Below, piece after piece: positions 24,922 to 34,557 of a stretch of 64,000 bases of DNA (position 1 is its first letter; each line of letters opens with the position of its first letter). The stretch comes from Gordonia sp. PDNC005. Its GTDB lineage: Bacteria > Actinomycetota > Actinomycetes > Mycobacteriales > Mycobacteriaceae. A program made the translations under genes and the position numbers. The stretch covers positions 930,001-994,000 of the forward strand of contig NZ_CP070351.1 of assembly GCF_016919385.1 (NCBI RefSeq), in the 5' to 3' direction. The notes under the pieces were generated by a model. It did not search any database and was not told where the DNA came from. It saw nothing but the letters and a program-made list of their open reading frames with translations.

Positions 24922-26418
24922 TCAGACGCCTGCGGTGACCGGAGCCTTGCGGTAGTCGAGGAACTCGTCGACGATCTCGCCCTTGCGGAGCTGCTTCACG
25001 TCGGAGGAGACCGCCATCGTCATCGTCCACGGGCTCTGCGTGCCCTGCTTGGGAAGACGATCGAGCGCACGCTTCACATAACCTGCCCCGAAGTCGAGGA
25101 GCGGACGCTTCTCCAGGCCCTCGGGCTCCACGGCGCGGACCGACGTGTATCCGTTGGCGTCCTGGTAGGTCAGGACGCGGCAGAAGTACTCGCACAGCAG
25201 CCCGATCTTGAGAGTCCACGACGAGTTGGTGTAGCCGATCGCCATTGCGAAGTTCGGAAGGCCCGACAGCATCATGCCGCGGTACGCGGTGGTCTGCGAC
25301 AGATCGACGGCCTCTCCGTCCAGGCTCACTTCCATGCCGCCGAACAACTGCAGGTTGAGGCCGGTGGCGGTGACGATGATGTCGGCTTCGAGTTCTCGGC
25401 CGTCCTCCAGGCGGATGCCCTTCTCGGTGAAAGTCGCGATCCGACCGGTCTCGATCGACGCACTGCCCTTCTTGATCGCCTTGAACAGGTCACCGTCGGG
25501 CACCACGCAGAGCCGCTGGTCCCACGGGTTGTACGGCGGGTTGAAGTGGGTGTCGATGTCGAAATCACGGGGCAGAAGCGCCTTGTTGGTGGCGCGGATG
25601 ATCGCGCGTGCAGGCCGCGGGTACCGCTGGCAGAGGTTGTAGACCACCTTCTGCTGAACGATGTTCTTCTGCCGGCTCAATGCGTAGCCGCGGTCTGCGC
25701 CGAGGACCTTCTTGAGAGCGTTCGAGACCGCGTCCTCGCGGGGCAACGGGATCACGTACGTGGGTGTGCGCTGCAGCATCGTGACGTGCGCGGCGTCGGC
25801 CTGCATGGACGGAACCAGAGTCACGGCGGTGGCGCCGGACCCGATCACGATGACCTTCTTGCCCTTGTAATCCAGGTCTTCGGGCCAATGCTGCGGGTGG
25901 ATGATCTGACCGGCGAACGTCTCGCTGCCCGGGAACTCGGGGGTGAAGCCCTCGTCGTAGTTGTAATAGCCGGTGCCTGCGAACACCCACCGGGCCTGGA
26001 CGTTGAACGTGTCGTCGTCGGTCGAGTCGTTGCGACGAACGGTCACGTTCCACAGCTGATCGGCCTCGGACCAGTTCATGGCGATTGCACGACGGTTGAA
26101 CACGATCGCGTCGTCGAGGTGGTCGTCGGCGATCGCCTCGCGCAGGTAGTCGAGGATGCGAGGCGCATCGGCGATCGACTGCGGATCCTGCCACGGCTTG
26201 AACTCGTACCCGAAGGTGTTGAGGTCGGAGTCGGAGCGGATGCCGGGGTAGCGGAACAGGTCCCACGTGCCGCCGACCGCGTCGCGCGACTCGAGCATCG
26301 CGAACGACTTCGACGGATGCTCGGTGCGCAGGTAGTGGCCGGCGCCGATGCCGGAGATGCCTGCGCCGAGCACGAGCACGTCGAGCGGTGCGTCGGTGAG
26401 GATGGAGTCAGTGGGCAT
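24922..26418 (-). CDS. Flavin-containing monooxygenase (Baeyer-Villiger type)
   Basis: A 498-residue NADPH- and FAD-dependent oxygenase. The FAD motif VLGAGISGIGAGHYL lies near residue 15, the fingerprint FxGxxxHxxxWP is present as FAGQIIHPQHWP, and the NADPH-binding IVIGSGATAVTLVP follows. The type fits the mycobacterial EthA/MymA-like group, which oxidise ketones, aldehydes or thioamides. The physiological substrate is unknown. It is divergent from a PucR-like regulator across 120 bases, and that regulator is the obvious candidate to control it. Confidence 0.9.
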   Translation of the reverse strand: MPTDSILTDAPLDVLVLGAGISGIGAGHYLRTEHPSKSFAMLESRDAVGGTWDLFRYPGIRSDSDLNTFGYEFKPWQDPQSIADAPRILDYLREAIADDHLDDAIVFNRRAIAMNWSEADQLWNVTVRRNDSTDDDTFNVQARWVFAGTGYYNYDEGFTPEFPGSETFAGQIIHPQHWPEDLDYKGKKVIVIGSGATAVTLVPSMQADAAHVTMLQRTPTYVIPLPREDAVSNALKKVLGADRGYALSRQKNIVQQKVVYNLCQRYPRPARAIIRATNKALLPRDFDIDTHFNPPYNPWDQRLCVVPDGDLFKAIKKGSASIETGRIATFTEKGIRLEDGRELEADIIVTATGLNLQLFGGMEVSLDGEAVDLSQTTAYRGMMLSGLPNFAMAIGYTNSSWTLKIGLLCEYFCRVLTYQDANGYTSVRAVEPEGLEKRPLLDFGAGYVKRALDRLPKQGTQSPWTMTMAVSSDVKQLRKGEIVDEFLDYRKAPVTAGV

Positions 26419-26451
26419 GTGCCTGGTCCGTTCGGTTGTGACTACTGGGCG

Positions 26452-26461
26452 TTGTTAACAA
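26452..26461. promoter_or_regulatory. Short palindrome in the monooxygenase/regulator promoter region
   Basis: TTGTTAACAA is a perfect 10-base palindrome, followed 5 bases later by another GTTGTAA half-site. The pair lies between two divergent genes and may bind the neighbouring regulator. Confidence 0.35.
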
Positions 26462-26538
26462 TGATCGTTGTAATCCTGAATTGTTGCAAGTGGTGATCTA
26501 GACCAGGAATCGACCGAATCTGGTGCATAATCGACCAC

Positions 26539-27732
26539 GTGGGTGTCTCCCCTGAAGTCGCAGCCCTGATCCGCGCCGGTGTGCAGGTGGTGCTGGAGGC
26601 GCCACCGGACTGGCTCGCTCAGGTCGATACAGCAGTGGTCGGTGGTGCGGGAATGGACGTGATAGCCGACGATCCCGCGTTGCTCGAAGTGGCCCTGCGC
26701 ATCAATGAGGGAAACCTCCGCCATTGGGCGACGGCCAACTCCGCTGAGCCCGGAGCGCGGGTGCCGGTGAACGTCACCGATGAGACCGAGACGTACATCC
26801 GTGACCTCGCTCGTCGTGGGTTGGACGCGGGCGCACTGGACTCGTTCCGGACGGCGCAGAACGTCGCGTGGCGGCTCTGGATGGAGATCTGTTTTGTCCT
26901 CACCGAGGATCCCGCGGAACTCCGAGAACTGTTGCAGGTCACCTCGGAATCCATTGCGGTGTTCGTCGACGACACCGTCCAGCAGTTGGCCGAACTGATC
27001 GACGCTGCACGGGCTGAACTCGCCGGTGACACCCACGCCCAGCGGCGGGTGGCCGTTGCACTCGTTCTCGAAGGCGCTCCGATCAGCCGCGAACGCGCCG
27101 AAACGCAACTCCGCTATCGCCTCGACGGTCCGCACACGGCACTCGTCCTCACCGGAGATCCAGGCACTGCGCCCGACGAACTGGAGGCTGCGTGCGATTC
27201 GATCATGGAGGCGAGCGGCGTGAGCCGACGCCTCACGGTTGTGTCCGGGGCGTCGGAACTATGGGTGTGGCTGCCGACGAGCGACCTGCGGATGGGCGCC
27301 GCCGTCACCGGTCATCCGGGCGTGCGAGTGGCGATCGGGTCCACGGGTATCGATCTCGACGGGTTCCGGCGCAGTCATTTCGAGGCGTTGTCGGTGAGGC
27401 GGGTGATCGCGCGCGTCGGTTCGTCCCGCCGCGTCGCGCACTACGACGACTTGCGGATCGTGGCTCTCCTCGGAGATGACCAGTCGGCCGCCGACGAGTT
27501 CATCACCAACACCCTCGGCGACTTGGCGAATGCAGACGACCACGTCCTGACGTGTGTCAGGACGTGGTTCGCGTCTGGATGCAATGCGGCGGAAGCGGCG
27601 GCGCGGCTGTACACGCACCGCAACACGGTGGTGCGACGGCTCGCGCGTGCCGACGCGCTCCTGCCCGCGCCGCTAAGCGCTAACGCCCTTCACGTCGCTG
27701 TCGCCCTTGAACTCCTCGAATGGCGCACGTGA
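26539..27732 (+). CDS. PucR/CdaR-type transcriptional regulator
   Basis: A 397-residue regulator with an N-terminal sensory region of unknown ligand, a GGDEF-like/PucR middle domain and a C-terminal helix-turn-helix (CVRTWFASGCNAAEAAARLY followed by THRNTVVRRLARAD), the arrangement of PucR and CdaR proteins. A CATAAT box (26526-26531) lies seven bases before the GTG start, pointing to a leaderless mRNA. It is divergent from a flavin monooxygenase gene and probably controls it. Its 3' end overlaps the convergent putP gene by 60 bases, so the two transcripts would be antisense to each other there. Confidence 0.85.
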   Translation: MGVSPEVAALIRAGVQVVLEAPPDWLAQVDTAVVGGAGMDVIADDPALLEVALRINEGNLRHWATANSAEPGARVPVNVTDETETYIRDLARRGLDAGALDSFRTAQNVAWRLWMEICFVLTEDPAELRELLQVTSESIAVFVDDTVQQLAELIDAARAELAGDTHAQRRVAVALVLEGAPISRERAETQLRYRLDGPHTALVLTGDPGTAPDELEAACDSIMEASGVSRRLTVVSGASELWVWLPTSDLRMGAAVTGHPGVRVAIGSTGIDLDGFRRSHFEALSVRRVIARVGSSRRVAHYDDLRIVALLGDDQSAADEFITNTLGDLANADDHVLTCVRTWFASGCNAAEAAARLYTHRNTVVRRLARADALLPAPLSANALHVAVALELLEWRT

Positions 27733-29307
27733 GGCGGCAAGCGCCTTCGCGGCGTCGAACTCGGCGTCGATCTCAGGGTTGGGCTTGTACGTGATCAGGC
27801 TGACCGCGATGGCGGCGATGAAGCTCGCGATCACGCCGGGAATGATCTCGTAGACGTCCGCGCTGGCGAGCTTGTCCCAGGCATAGGCGACGACCGCGCC
27901 GACGACGATGCCGGCGAGGGCTCCCCACGTGGTGAGGCGACGCCAGTACAGGGACAGGACGATGGCCGGTCCGAACGCCGAGCCGAAGCCCGCCCAGGCG
28001 AATGCGACCAGATCGAGAATGCTGTTGGACGGCGACAGCGCGAGGAGTGCGGCGATCACCGCGATTCCGAGCACACCGAGTCGGCCGAGGCGCACATACG
28101 TCATGTCGCTGAGGCCTGTCCCACGACCGGTCTTCTCGGAGACGAGCTTGTACAGGTCTTCCACCAGTGCCGACGAACAGACGATCAGCTGCGACGAGAT
28201 CGTCGACATGATCGCAGCCAGGACCGCAGCCAGAACCAGGCCCGCGATGAACGGGTGGAACAGGATCTGGGAGAGTGCGAGGAACACCGTTTCGGCGTCG
28301 GCGGGCTTGTCGGCCGGATGCTTCGCAAAGTACGCGATGCCGACGAGCGCCGTCCCGACCGCTCCGAGTGCACACGCGAACATCCAGGCGATACCGATCC
28401 GTCGTGCGGTGCCGGCCTCGCAGGGGGTGCGCAGGGCCATGAATCGGACGATGATGTGCGGCTGACCGAAGTAGCCGAGGCCCCAGGCCGCCGCAGAGAT
28501 GATGGCGATGGCGGAACTGCCCGCGAAGAAGCTGAGGTGATCGGGATCGACCGAGCGGACGCCGTCGACCGTCGCTCCGACGCCGCCGAGGTTGATGATG
28601 CCGATGATCGGGACTGCGAGCAGTGCGATGACGACGAGGACGCCCTGCGCCACGTCGGTGAGCGACGCTCCGAGGAATCCGCCGAACAACGTGTACAGCA
28701 TGGTGATACCCGCGACGATGAGCATGCCGACCGTATAGTTGACGCCGAACGCGCTGTCGAAGAACTTGCCGGAGGCGACCATCCCGCTCGACACGTAGAA
28801 CGTGAAGAACACCAGAATGATCACGCCGCAGGTGATGCGCAGGATTCGGGAGTTGTCGCGAAGGCGGGTCTCGAAGAAGCTCGGGATGGTGATCGCGTCG
28901 CCCGCGACTTCGGTGTACGCGCGCAGACGCGGAGCGGTGAGTCGCCAGTTGGCCCACGCGCCGACCAGCAGGCCGATCATGATCCATGCTTCCGACAGGC
29001 CGGAGAGGTACATCGCGCCCGGCAGGCCCATGAGCAGCCACCCCGACATGTCGGAGGCGCCGGCCGAGAGGGCCGCGATCCACGGCTTGAGGCCGCGGTC
29101 GGCGAGCATGTAGCCGTCGAGGTCGTTCTTGGTCTTCGTGTACGCGTAGTAGCCGATGCCCAGCATGGCTGCGAAGTACAGGATGACGGCGACGTACTGG
29201 AACGTCTTGTCGCCGCTCGCTATGGATGACGCTAGGGACATCAGGCTTGCCTCTCGGGGGTCTGTGGGGTCGACGTTCGAACTGCTGTGCGTTGGCACAT
29301 CACTCAC
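27673..29307 (-). CDS. putP: Sodium/proline symporter
   Basis: PutP imports proline with Na+. The 544-residue protein has the 13-helix SSS-family pattern; recognisable stretches are DMSGWLLMGLPGAMYLSGLSEAWI (helix 2 with the Na+-site region), ETRLRDNSRILR, and MSTISSQLIVCSSALVEDLY. The annotated start is GTG; an internal ATG at 29241 after a Ser/Pro-rich stretch is possible. It follows putA on the same strand, but a strong terminator lies between the two genes, so it must have its own promoter, in which a 13-base palindrome is found. Import and catabolism of proline are therefore adjacent but separately started. Confidence 0.93.
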   Translation of the reverse strand: MSDVPTHSSSNVDPTDPREASLMSLASSIASGDKTFQYVAVILYFAAMLGIGYYAYTKTKNDLDGYMLADRGLKPWIAALSAGASDMSGWLLMGLPGAMYLSGLSEAWIMIGLLVGAWANWRLTAPRLRAYTEVAGDAITIPSFFETRLRDNSRILRITCGVIILVFFTFYVSSGMVASGKFFDSAFGVNYTVGMLIVAGITMLYTLFGGFLGASLTDVAQGVLVVIALLAVPIIGIINLGGVGATVDGVRSVDPDHLSFFAGSSAIAIISAAAWGLGYFGQPHIIVRFMALRTPCEAGTARRIGIAWMFACALGAVGTALVGIAYFAKHPADKPADAETVFLALSQILFHPFIAGLVLAAVLAAIMSTISSQLIVCSSALVEDLYKLVSEKTGRGTGLSDMTYVRLGRLGVLGIAVIAALLALSPSNSILDLVAFAWAGFGSAFGPAIVLSLYWRRLTTWGALAGIVVGAVVAYAWDKLASADVYEIIPGVIASFIAAIAVSLITYKPNPEIDAEFDAAKALAASRAPFEEFKGDSDVKGVSA

Positions 29308-29316
29308 GCAAAGCGT

Positions 29317-29329
29317 ATGTGATTCACAT
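29317..29329. promoter_or_regulatory. Palindrome in the putP promoter region
   Basis: ATGTGATTCACAT is a perfect odd-length dyad (ATGTGA-T-TCACAT), 10 bases upstream of the putP start. It looks like a dimeric regulator site; the regulator is not known. Confidence 0.45.
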
Positions 29330-29367
29330 CATCGACTCAGGAAATTCTGCATCGCCGGAGTGTGGAG

Positions 29368-29407
29368 ACAAATGTGGGGTCGCACAAAAGTGCGACCCCG
29401 CATTTGT
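29368..29407. terminator. putA terminator
   Basis: An 18-base stem with one G-T pair and a 4-base AAAA loop (left arm 29368-29385, right arm 29390-29407), starting 15 bases after the putA stop on the minus strand. It separates putA from putP. Confidence 0.88.
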
Positions 29408-29421
29408 TCTGATGTACGAAG

Positions 29422-32400
29422 CTATCGACGAAGTTCGGCGGCGAGCTCGTTGAAGGCCCGATTCGGGTTTCCGAAGCGGTGCAACGTCATCGAGACGGCC
29501 TGCTCTACGAGCCAGTAGCGGAGCTCCACTCGACCCGATGCGGTCACGGCGTCGTCGAGCAGCGCCACGTCGGGGCGCGCCGCGACCGCCGCGCGGATCG
29601 AGTCGGCGACCGATCCCACAGTGCGCACTCGGGGAGCGTCGAGGCCTGCGACCGTCGCCGCAAAAGCCGCGTCGTCCGCGGTGCCGACTGTGGACGACGC
29701 GCGACTGAGGACCTCTGCCGTCGCGGGGGCGATGTCGGGCGAGGCGCTGATCCGGACACGTGCTCCGGCGAGCGTCGCCGCGGACAGCACACGCGCGGTC
29801 TCGGCGGGCGACGCGTCCGCGCCCACCCGCAGTACAACGTCGGACGGACGGTAGCGGAACACGTTGGCCTCGCCCGTCAAGCCGGTCTCGTCGCGCCCGG
29901 TGCCGAACTCAGACGCCCATGCGACACGGTCGTCGGCAACGGCCTCGTCCAGCCAGGAACTCGCAGTGGAGTCCAGAGCGTCGGCCCACGAACCGAGGAG
30001 CATCAGGTAGTTCGGACCGCCTGCCTTGGAGCCGAGTCCGACGGAGGAACGCTTCCACCCGCCGAACGACTGGCGGCGGACGATGGCTCCGGTGATGCCG
30101 CGGTTCACGTACACGTTGCCCGCCTGGACCCGGTCGAGCCAGGTGCGGACCTCGCGCGTCTCCAGCGAGTGGAGACCCGCCGTGAGCCCGAAGTCCGTGG
30201 CGTTCTGCAGGCTGATCGCATCGTCGAGGGTGTCGGCGCGCATCAGGCCGAGCACCGGCCCGAAGCACTCGGTGAGGTGGAAGAACGAACCGGGGGCGAC
30301 GCCGTCTTTGATGCCGGGCGACCAGAGGCGGCCGGTGTCGTCGAGCTGCCGCGGCTTGAGCAGCCATGTCTCGCCGGGTTCGAGAGTGGTGAGAGCCCGG
30401 GTGAGCTTGTCGCTGGGGAGCTCGGTCAGTGGTCCGACCGTTGCGGACAGGTTGGTCGGCCAGTCGACGACCATCGACTTCGCGGCGTCGACGAGCTGCC
30501 GACGGAAGCGCTCGGAGCTGTAGACGCTGCCGACCAGGATGCCGAGCGAGGCGGCCGAGCACTTCTGGCCCGCGTGCCCGAACGCGCTGTGGGCGAGGTC
30601 GGCGATCGCGAGGTCGCGGTCGGCCGACGGGGTGATGATCAATGCGTTCTTGCCGGAGGTCTCGGCGTTGATCTTGAGGTCGGGGCTCCACGACTGGAAC
30701 AGTGCGGCGGTGTCGGACGCGCCGGTGAGGATCACGCGGTCGACGTCGGGGTGACTGATCAGCTTCTTGCCTGCCGGACCCTCGTCGGGGAACACCCCCT
30801 GGCACACCTCGCGTGGCACTCCGGCTTCCCAGAGGGCTTCCAGGACGGCCATCGAGCAGTGCGGCGTCGGTGCCGCCGGCTTGTGGATCACGGCGGCGCC
30901 GACCGCGAGTGCGGCGAACGTTCCACCTGCGGGGATGGCGATCGGGAAGTTCCACGGGGGAGTGACCACAACAACCCGGTCGGGCGTGAATGTCGCGTTC
31001 TTCACGTCGTCCAGTTCCAGCGCCTGATGAGCGTAGTAGCGCGCGAAGTCGATGGCCTCCGAGATCTCCGGATCGGACTGGGCGACGGACTTTCCCGCCT
31101 CCGCGGCCGCGATCGACACGAGATGACCACGCTTTCGAGCGAGGATGTCGGCTGTCTTGTAGAGAAGTGCGGCGCGCTGCGCGGCCGGTCGTGCGGCCCA
31201 GGCCACTGCGGCTTCACGGGCTGTCGCCACGAGAGCGTCGACGTCGCCTTCGGCGAGAGTCGCGGGGACCGCCTGTGCATCCAGCCAACCCGGTTCAGCG
31301 CTTCGGTTGATCGCGTCGCGTGCCCACGCCTGGTTGGCGGGCAGTGACGGGTCGGTGTCCGGCTCGTTCGCGAACGGCGGAAGGGCCCCGTCGTACGACA
31401 CCGTGGGGGCCGACTCCTCCTGAGTGCGGTCCTGGCGGTGGTTCGGCAGCGGAGCGGTGTGACCCTGCGAGTCGATGCGGCGCGCGAGTGCGTCGACGGC
31501 GGTGGTGAACCGGTCGGCCTCGCGGCGATAGATCGCGCTGCCGGGCTTCAGGTCGAAGATGCCGGACATGAAGTTCTCCGACGCCGCGTTCTCCTCGAGC
31601 CGACGGACCAGGTAGGAGATCGCGACGTCGAACTCGGACGGCTTCACGGTCGGGACGTAGAGCAGCAGGCGGCCCACATCGGCGCTGACCACCTCGGCCT
31701 GCTCAGTGGCCATGCCCTGCAGCATCTCGAACTCGACACGATCGGCGACGCCCCGCGACTCCGACAGCAGATGAGCGAAGGCGATGTCGAAGAGGTTGTG
31801 GCCCGCGACGCCGACGCGGAGGCCACGCATGTGGTCGGCGTCGAGCAGCCAGTGCAGCACCAGCTTGTAGTTGGTGTCGGTGGCGGCCTTCGACTCGCAG
31901 GTGACCTGCGGCCAACCCGCGGTCTCGGCGTGCACGGTCTCCATAGCGAGGTTGGCGCCCTTGACCAGTCGGACCTTGATCCCTGCGCCGCCCTGCGCGA
32001 CGCGCTGCGTCGCGAACTCCGACAGTCGCTGCATGGCGCCGAGGGCGTCGGGAAGGTAGGCCTGCAGGACGATGCCGCCCTCGTATCCGTGGAGTTCGGG
32101 CATCGACAGCAGGCGGGTGAACACCTCGATCGTCAGGTCGAGATCGCGGTACTCCTCCATGTCGAGGTTGATGAACTTCGTGCCGGCGGGTGCCGACGCG
32201 GCCTCCAGGTACATCGGAGTGAGGCGCTTGAGGACGTACTCGACGGTCTCGTCGAACGCCCACATCGAGATCTGCGACGCGATCGACGACACCTTGATGG
32301 AGACGTAGTCGACGTCGTCGCGGCGGAGGAGGGTTCGTGCGTCCTCGAGGTGATTGTCGGCCTCGGCGTCACCGAGCACGGCTTCGCCGAGCGGGTTCAC

Positions 32401-32859
32401 GTTCAGTCGGTGGCCGGTGGCACGCAGCGTTTTGACGGCTTTGGCGAACGGCTTCTCGCGGGCGTCGACGATCATGTGGCCCACCATCGTCCGCATGCGT
32501 GCGCGCGCGGCCGGGATGACGATGTTCGGGAGGGTGCGGGCCAGGGCTGCGCCGGAACGGATCTGCAGCTTGTCGAGCGCGCCGAGGGAGGCGGGAGCGT
32601 CGGCCACGATCTCGGCGAGCGCTTCGCCCGCGGCTTTGGTGTCCTCGGTGCCGATCACCCGGTCGACGAATCCGACGGTGAAGTCGAGTCCCTTCGGATC
32701 GGAGAGCACCGCGGCCAGACGTTGTGCCGAGGCGTGGGGCTTGGTCTGCGCCTTCTCGGCGGCGCGCAGCCAGGTGTCGACCTGCTGCAGCGACCGCTCG
32801 GCGAGGTCGGACAGAGCCTCGGTCGTGGTGGCAGGTGTTGAATCGTGCGCAGTGGTCAT
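29422..32859 (-). CDS. putA: Bifunctional proline dehydrogenase/L-glutamate-gamma-semialdehyde dehydrogenase
   Basis: A 1145-residue fused enzyme that turns proline into glutamate in two steps, with FAD and then NAD+. The N-terminal proline dehydrogenase barrel shows RLVKGANLAMETVHAETAGW and YLVRRLEENAASENFMSG. The aldehyde dehydrogenase half begins near residue 520 and shows FGHAGQKCSAAS with the catalytic Cys and PPWNFPIAIPAG for NAD+ binding. There is no N-terminal ribbon-helix-helix DNA-binding domain, so it cannot be a repressor like the E. coli protein. Instead a PucR-type regulator is divergent from it. M. tuberculosis has the two activities on separate proteins, so this is a different layout. 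Confidence 0.95.
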   Translation of the reverse strand: MTTAHDSTPATTTEALSDLAERSLQQVDTWLRAAEKAQTKPHASAQRLAAVLSDPKGLDFTVGFVDRVIGTEDTKAAGEALAEIVADAPASLGALDKLQIRSGAALARTLPNIVIPAARARMRTMVGHMIVDAREKPFAKAVKTLRATGHRLNVNPLGEAVLGDAEADNHLEDARTLLRRDDVDYVSIKVSSIASQISMWAFDETVEYVLKRLTPMYLEAASAPAGTKFINLDMEEYRDLDLTIEVFTRLLSMPELHGYEGGIVLQAYLPDALGAMQRLSEFATQRVAQGGAGIKVRLVKGANLAMETVHAETAGWPQVTCESKAATDTNYKLVLHWLLDADHMRGLRVGVAGHNLFDIAFAHLLSESRGVADRVEFEMLQGMATEQAEVVSADVGRLLLYVPTVKPSEFDVAISYLVRRLEENAASENFMSGIFDLKPGSAIYRREADRFTTAVDALARRIDSQGHTAPLPNHRQDRTQEESAPTVSYDGALPPFANEPDTDPSLPANQAWARDAINRSAEPGWLDAQAVPATLAEGDVDALVATAREAAVAWAARPAAQRAALLYKTADILARKRGHLVSIAAAEAGKSVAQSDPEISEAIDFARYYAHQALELDDVKNATFTPDRVVVVTPPWNFPIAIPAGGTFAALAVGAAVIHKPAAPTPHCSMAVLEALWEAGVPREVCQGVFPDEGPAGKKLISHPDVDRVILTGASDTAALFQSWSPDLKINAETSGKNALIITPSADRDLAIADLAHSAFGHAGQKCSAASLGILVGSVYSSERFRRQLVDAAKSMVVDWPTNLSATVGPLTELPSDKLTRALTTLEPGETWLLKPRQLDDTGRLWSPGIKDGVAPGSFFHLTECFGPVLGLMRADTLDDAISLQNATDFGLTAGLHSLETREVRTWLDRVQAGNVYVNRGITGAIVRRQSFGGWKRSSVGLGSKAGGPNYLMLLGSWADALDSTASSWLDEAVADDRVAWASEFGTGRDETGLTGEANVFRYRPSDVVLRVGADASPAETARVLSAATLAGARVRISASPDIAPATAEVLSRASSTVGTADDAAFAATVAGLDAPRVRTVGSVADSIRAAVAARPDVALLDDAVTASGRVELRYWLVEQAVSMTLHRFGNPNRAFNELAAELRR

Positions 32860-32952
32860 GGGCTTATTACAGGCCGCCGACAGGGCATTGGTCCTCGTGC
32901 GGATTCACAAGTTGATGCCCTAATTCTTGTTCGATCGTCCTACGCTGGATGC

Positions 32953-34557
32953 ATGCCTTCACGACGGTCTCTGGATGATGTGATCGATGCACTCGACACC
33001 GCGGTCGACTGGTCCGTACTCGTCGAGTCGTCGGCCCCGATCGAGAGTGTGGCGATACTCGACATCGACGATCTGTCGGCCGAACCGACCGCCGACGTGG
33101 TGCTGCTCGTCGGCGTGGACCTCGCCGCGACGCGGAGCTGGCTGCGGGAGGCGTCGGACGCTGGAACCGTGCCCGCCGCGATTCTCACGAAGACATTGGA
33201 CTCCGGCTCCGCTCGTGGGCTCGTCGACGAGTTCGGCGTCGGTGTGGTCGGCATTCACGCGCGGGCGAGGTGGGACCGCGTCCTCGGTCTGGCACACGGC
33301 GCATTCGATCGGGCTCGAGACGACGCCGGAGCTGAGCCGGCCGACATCGATCTTGCGGGCCTGGTGGCGCTCGTCGCGCAGGGCACAGGGGGCCTGGTGT
33401 CGATCGAGGACGCGACCAGCGCCAGGGTGCTGGCGTATTCGCCGTCGAATGGCGAGGCGGACGATCTTCGGGTGCAGACGATCCTCGGACGCGAAGGGCC
33501 GCCCACGTACCTTGCGCTGTTGCGCAAGTGGGGCGTGTTCGATGCGATCCGCCGCGGTGGCGAGGTCGTCGACGTCCCGGATCATCCGGAGGAGGCGATG
33601 CGGCGGCGGATGGTGGTCGGAGTGCACACCGGCGCAGGTCGACATCTCGGATCCATCTGGGTCCAGGAGGGGGCTCAACCGCTGTCCGACGATGCGCGTG
33701 AGGTGCTGACCGGCGCTGCGGCGGTGGCGTCGCGCATCCTGACTCGGGAGATGGAGTCGCCGACAGCGGAGGCGCAACTCCTGCAACGGCTCTTCGGCGA
33801 GCACGGTGGCGTCGATGCCTCGTCGGCCGGGGCCTACCTGCGCTGGTCGATCGACGAGAAGTCCGTCGTCATCGGGCTCGGCGGGGCCAGTGCATCGGCG
33901 ATGGCCGCGCTCTCGGGCGCGCTCCGGCTGCATGCGAGCGCGTTCGCCGCCTCTGCGTTGACCACGGTGATCGGCGACCGCGCGTACGTCCTGGTCCCGG
34001 CGAGTTCGGTCGAGCCGGTCGCCCGATGGGCGAGCACTCTCGTCACCCGGTTCGACGGCGACCCCGCGCTCGACGGGGCCAGGTTGCGAGCCGGAGTGGT
34101 GTTTCCGGTGGAGGGACTCGCTGCTGTCGCGTCGGGCCGTGCCGAGGTCGACCGGGTGCTCTCGGCCACGTTGGGATCGCCGGAGTCGGGTCGGGTTACG
34201 ACACTCGCTCAAGCTCGGACGGCGGTCCTGCTAGGCGAGATCCTCGACGTCCTCGCCGAGCGCGACGACCTCGTCGACCCGCGGATCACCGCACTCGTCG
34301 GCTACGACGTCGACCATTCGTCACAGCTTGTCGAGAGCGTCAAGGCGTTCCTCGATGCCCACGGAAACGTACGTGATGCCGCGACCCGCATCGGCATCCA
34401 CGCCAACACGCTGCGTTATCGAATCGACAGGGCGCAGCAGGTGTCGGGGCTGCGTTTCGACGACCCGGCCGACAGGCTTCTCACGGCTATCCAGCTCGCG
34501 TGCGCGTCGTCCGTGACGGCTACAGCGGCGCCGACCGGTAGGGGATCGAATCGCTGA
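32953..34557 (+). CDS. PucR-family regulator, probably of proline utilisation
   Basis: A 534-residue regulator with an N-terminal PucR sensory domain (about 1-200), a GAF-like/middle domain, and a C-terminal helix-turn-helix (VESVKAFLDAHGNVRDAATR, IGIHANTLRYRIDRAQQVSG). It resembles PruR-type proteins that activate putA/pruA in actinobacteria. A TACGCT box (32941-32946) lies six bases before the ATG at 32953, suggesting a leaderless start. It is divergent from putA across 93 bases. Its 3' end overlaps that of the convergent prpR gene by 38 bases. The role in proline use is inferred from position. Confidence 0.85.
   Translation: MPSRRSLDDVIDALDTAVDWSVLVESSAPIESVAILDIDDLSAEPTADVVLLVGVDLAATRSWLREASDAGTVPAAILTKTLDSGSARGLVDEFGVGVVGIHARARWDRVLGLAHGAFDRARDDAGAEPADIDLAGLVALVAQGTGGLVSIEDATSARVLAYSPSNGEADDLRVQTILGREGPPTYLALLRKWGVFDAIRRGGEVVDVPDHPEEAMRRRMVVGVHTGAGRHLGSIWVQEGAQPLSDDAREVLTGAAAVASRILTREMESPTAEAQLLQRLFGEHGGVDASSAGAYLRWSIDEKSVVIGLGGASASAMAALSGALRLHASAFAASALTTVIGDRAYVLVPASSVEPVARWASTLVTRFDGDPALDGARLRAGVVFPVEGLAAVASGRAEVDRVLSATLGSPESGRVTTLAQARTAVLLGEILDVLAERDDLVDPRITALVGYDVDHSSQLVESVKAFLDAHGNVRDAATRIGIHANTLRYRIDRAQQVSGLRFDDPADRLLTAIQLACASSVTATAAPTGRGSNR

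Noticed and set aside
31438..32841. 467-codon frame antisense to putA
   Set aside because: Valine-, glycine- and arginine-rich shadow translation without domain features, opposite a fully conserved enzyme.
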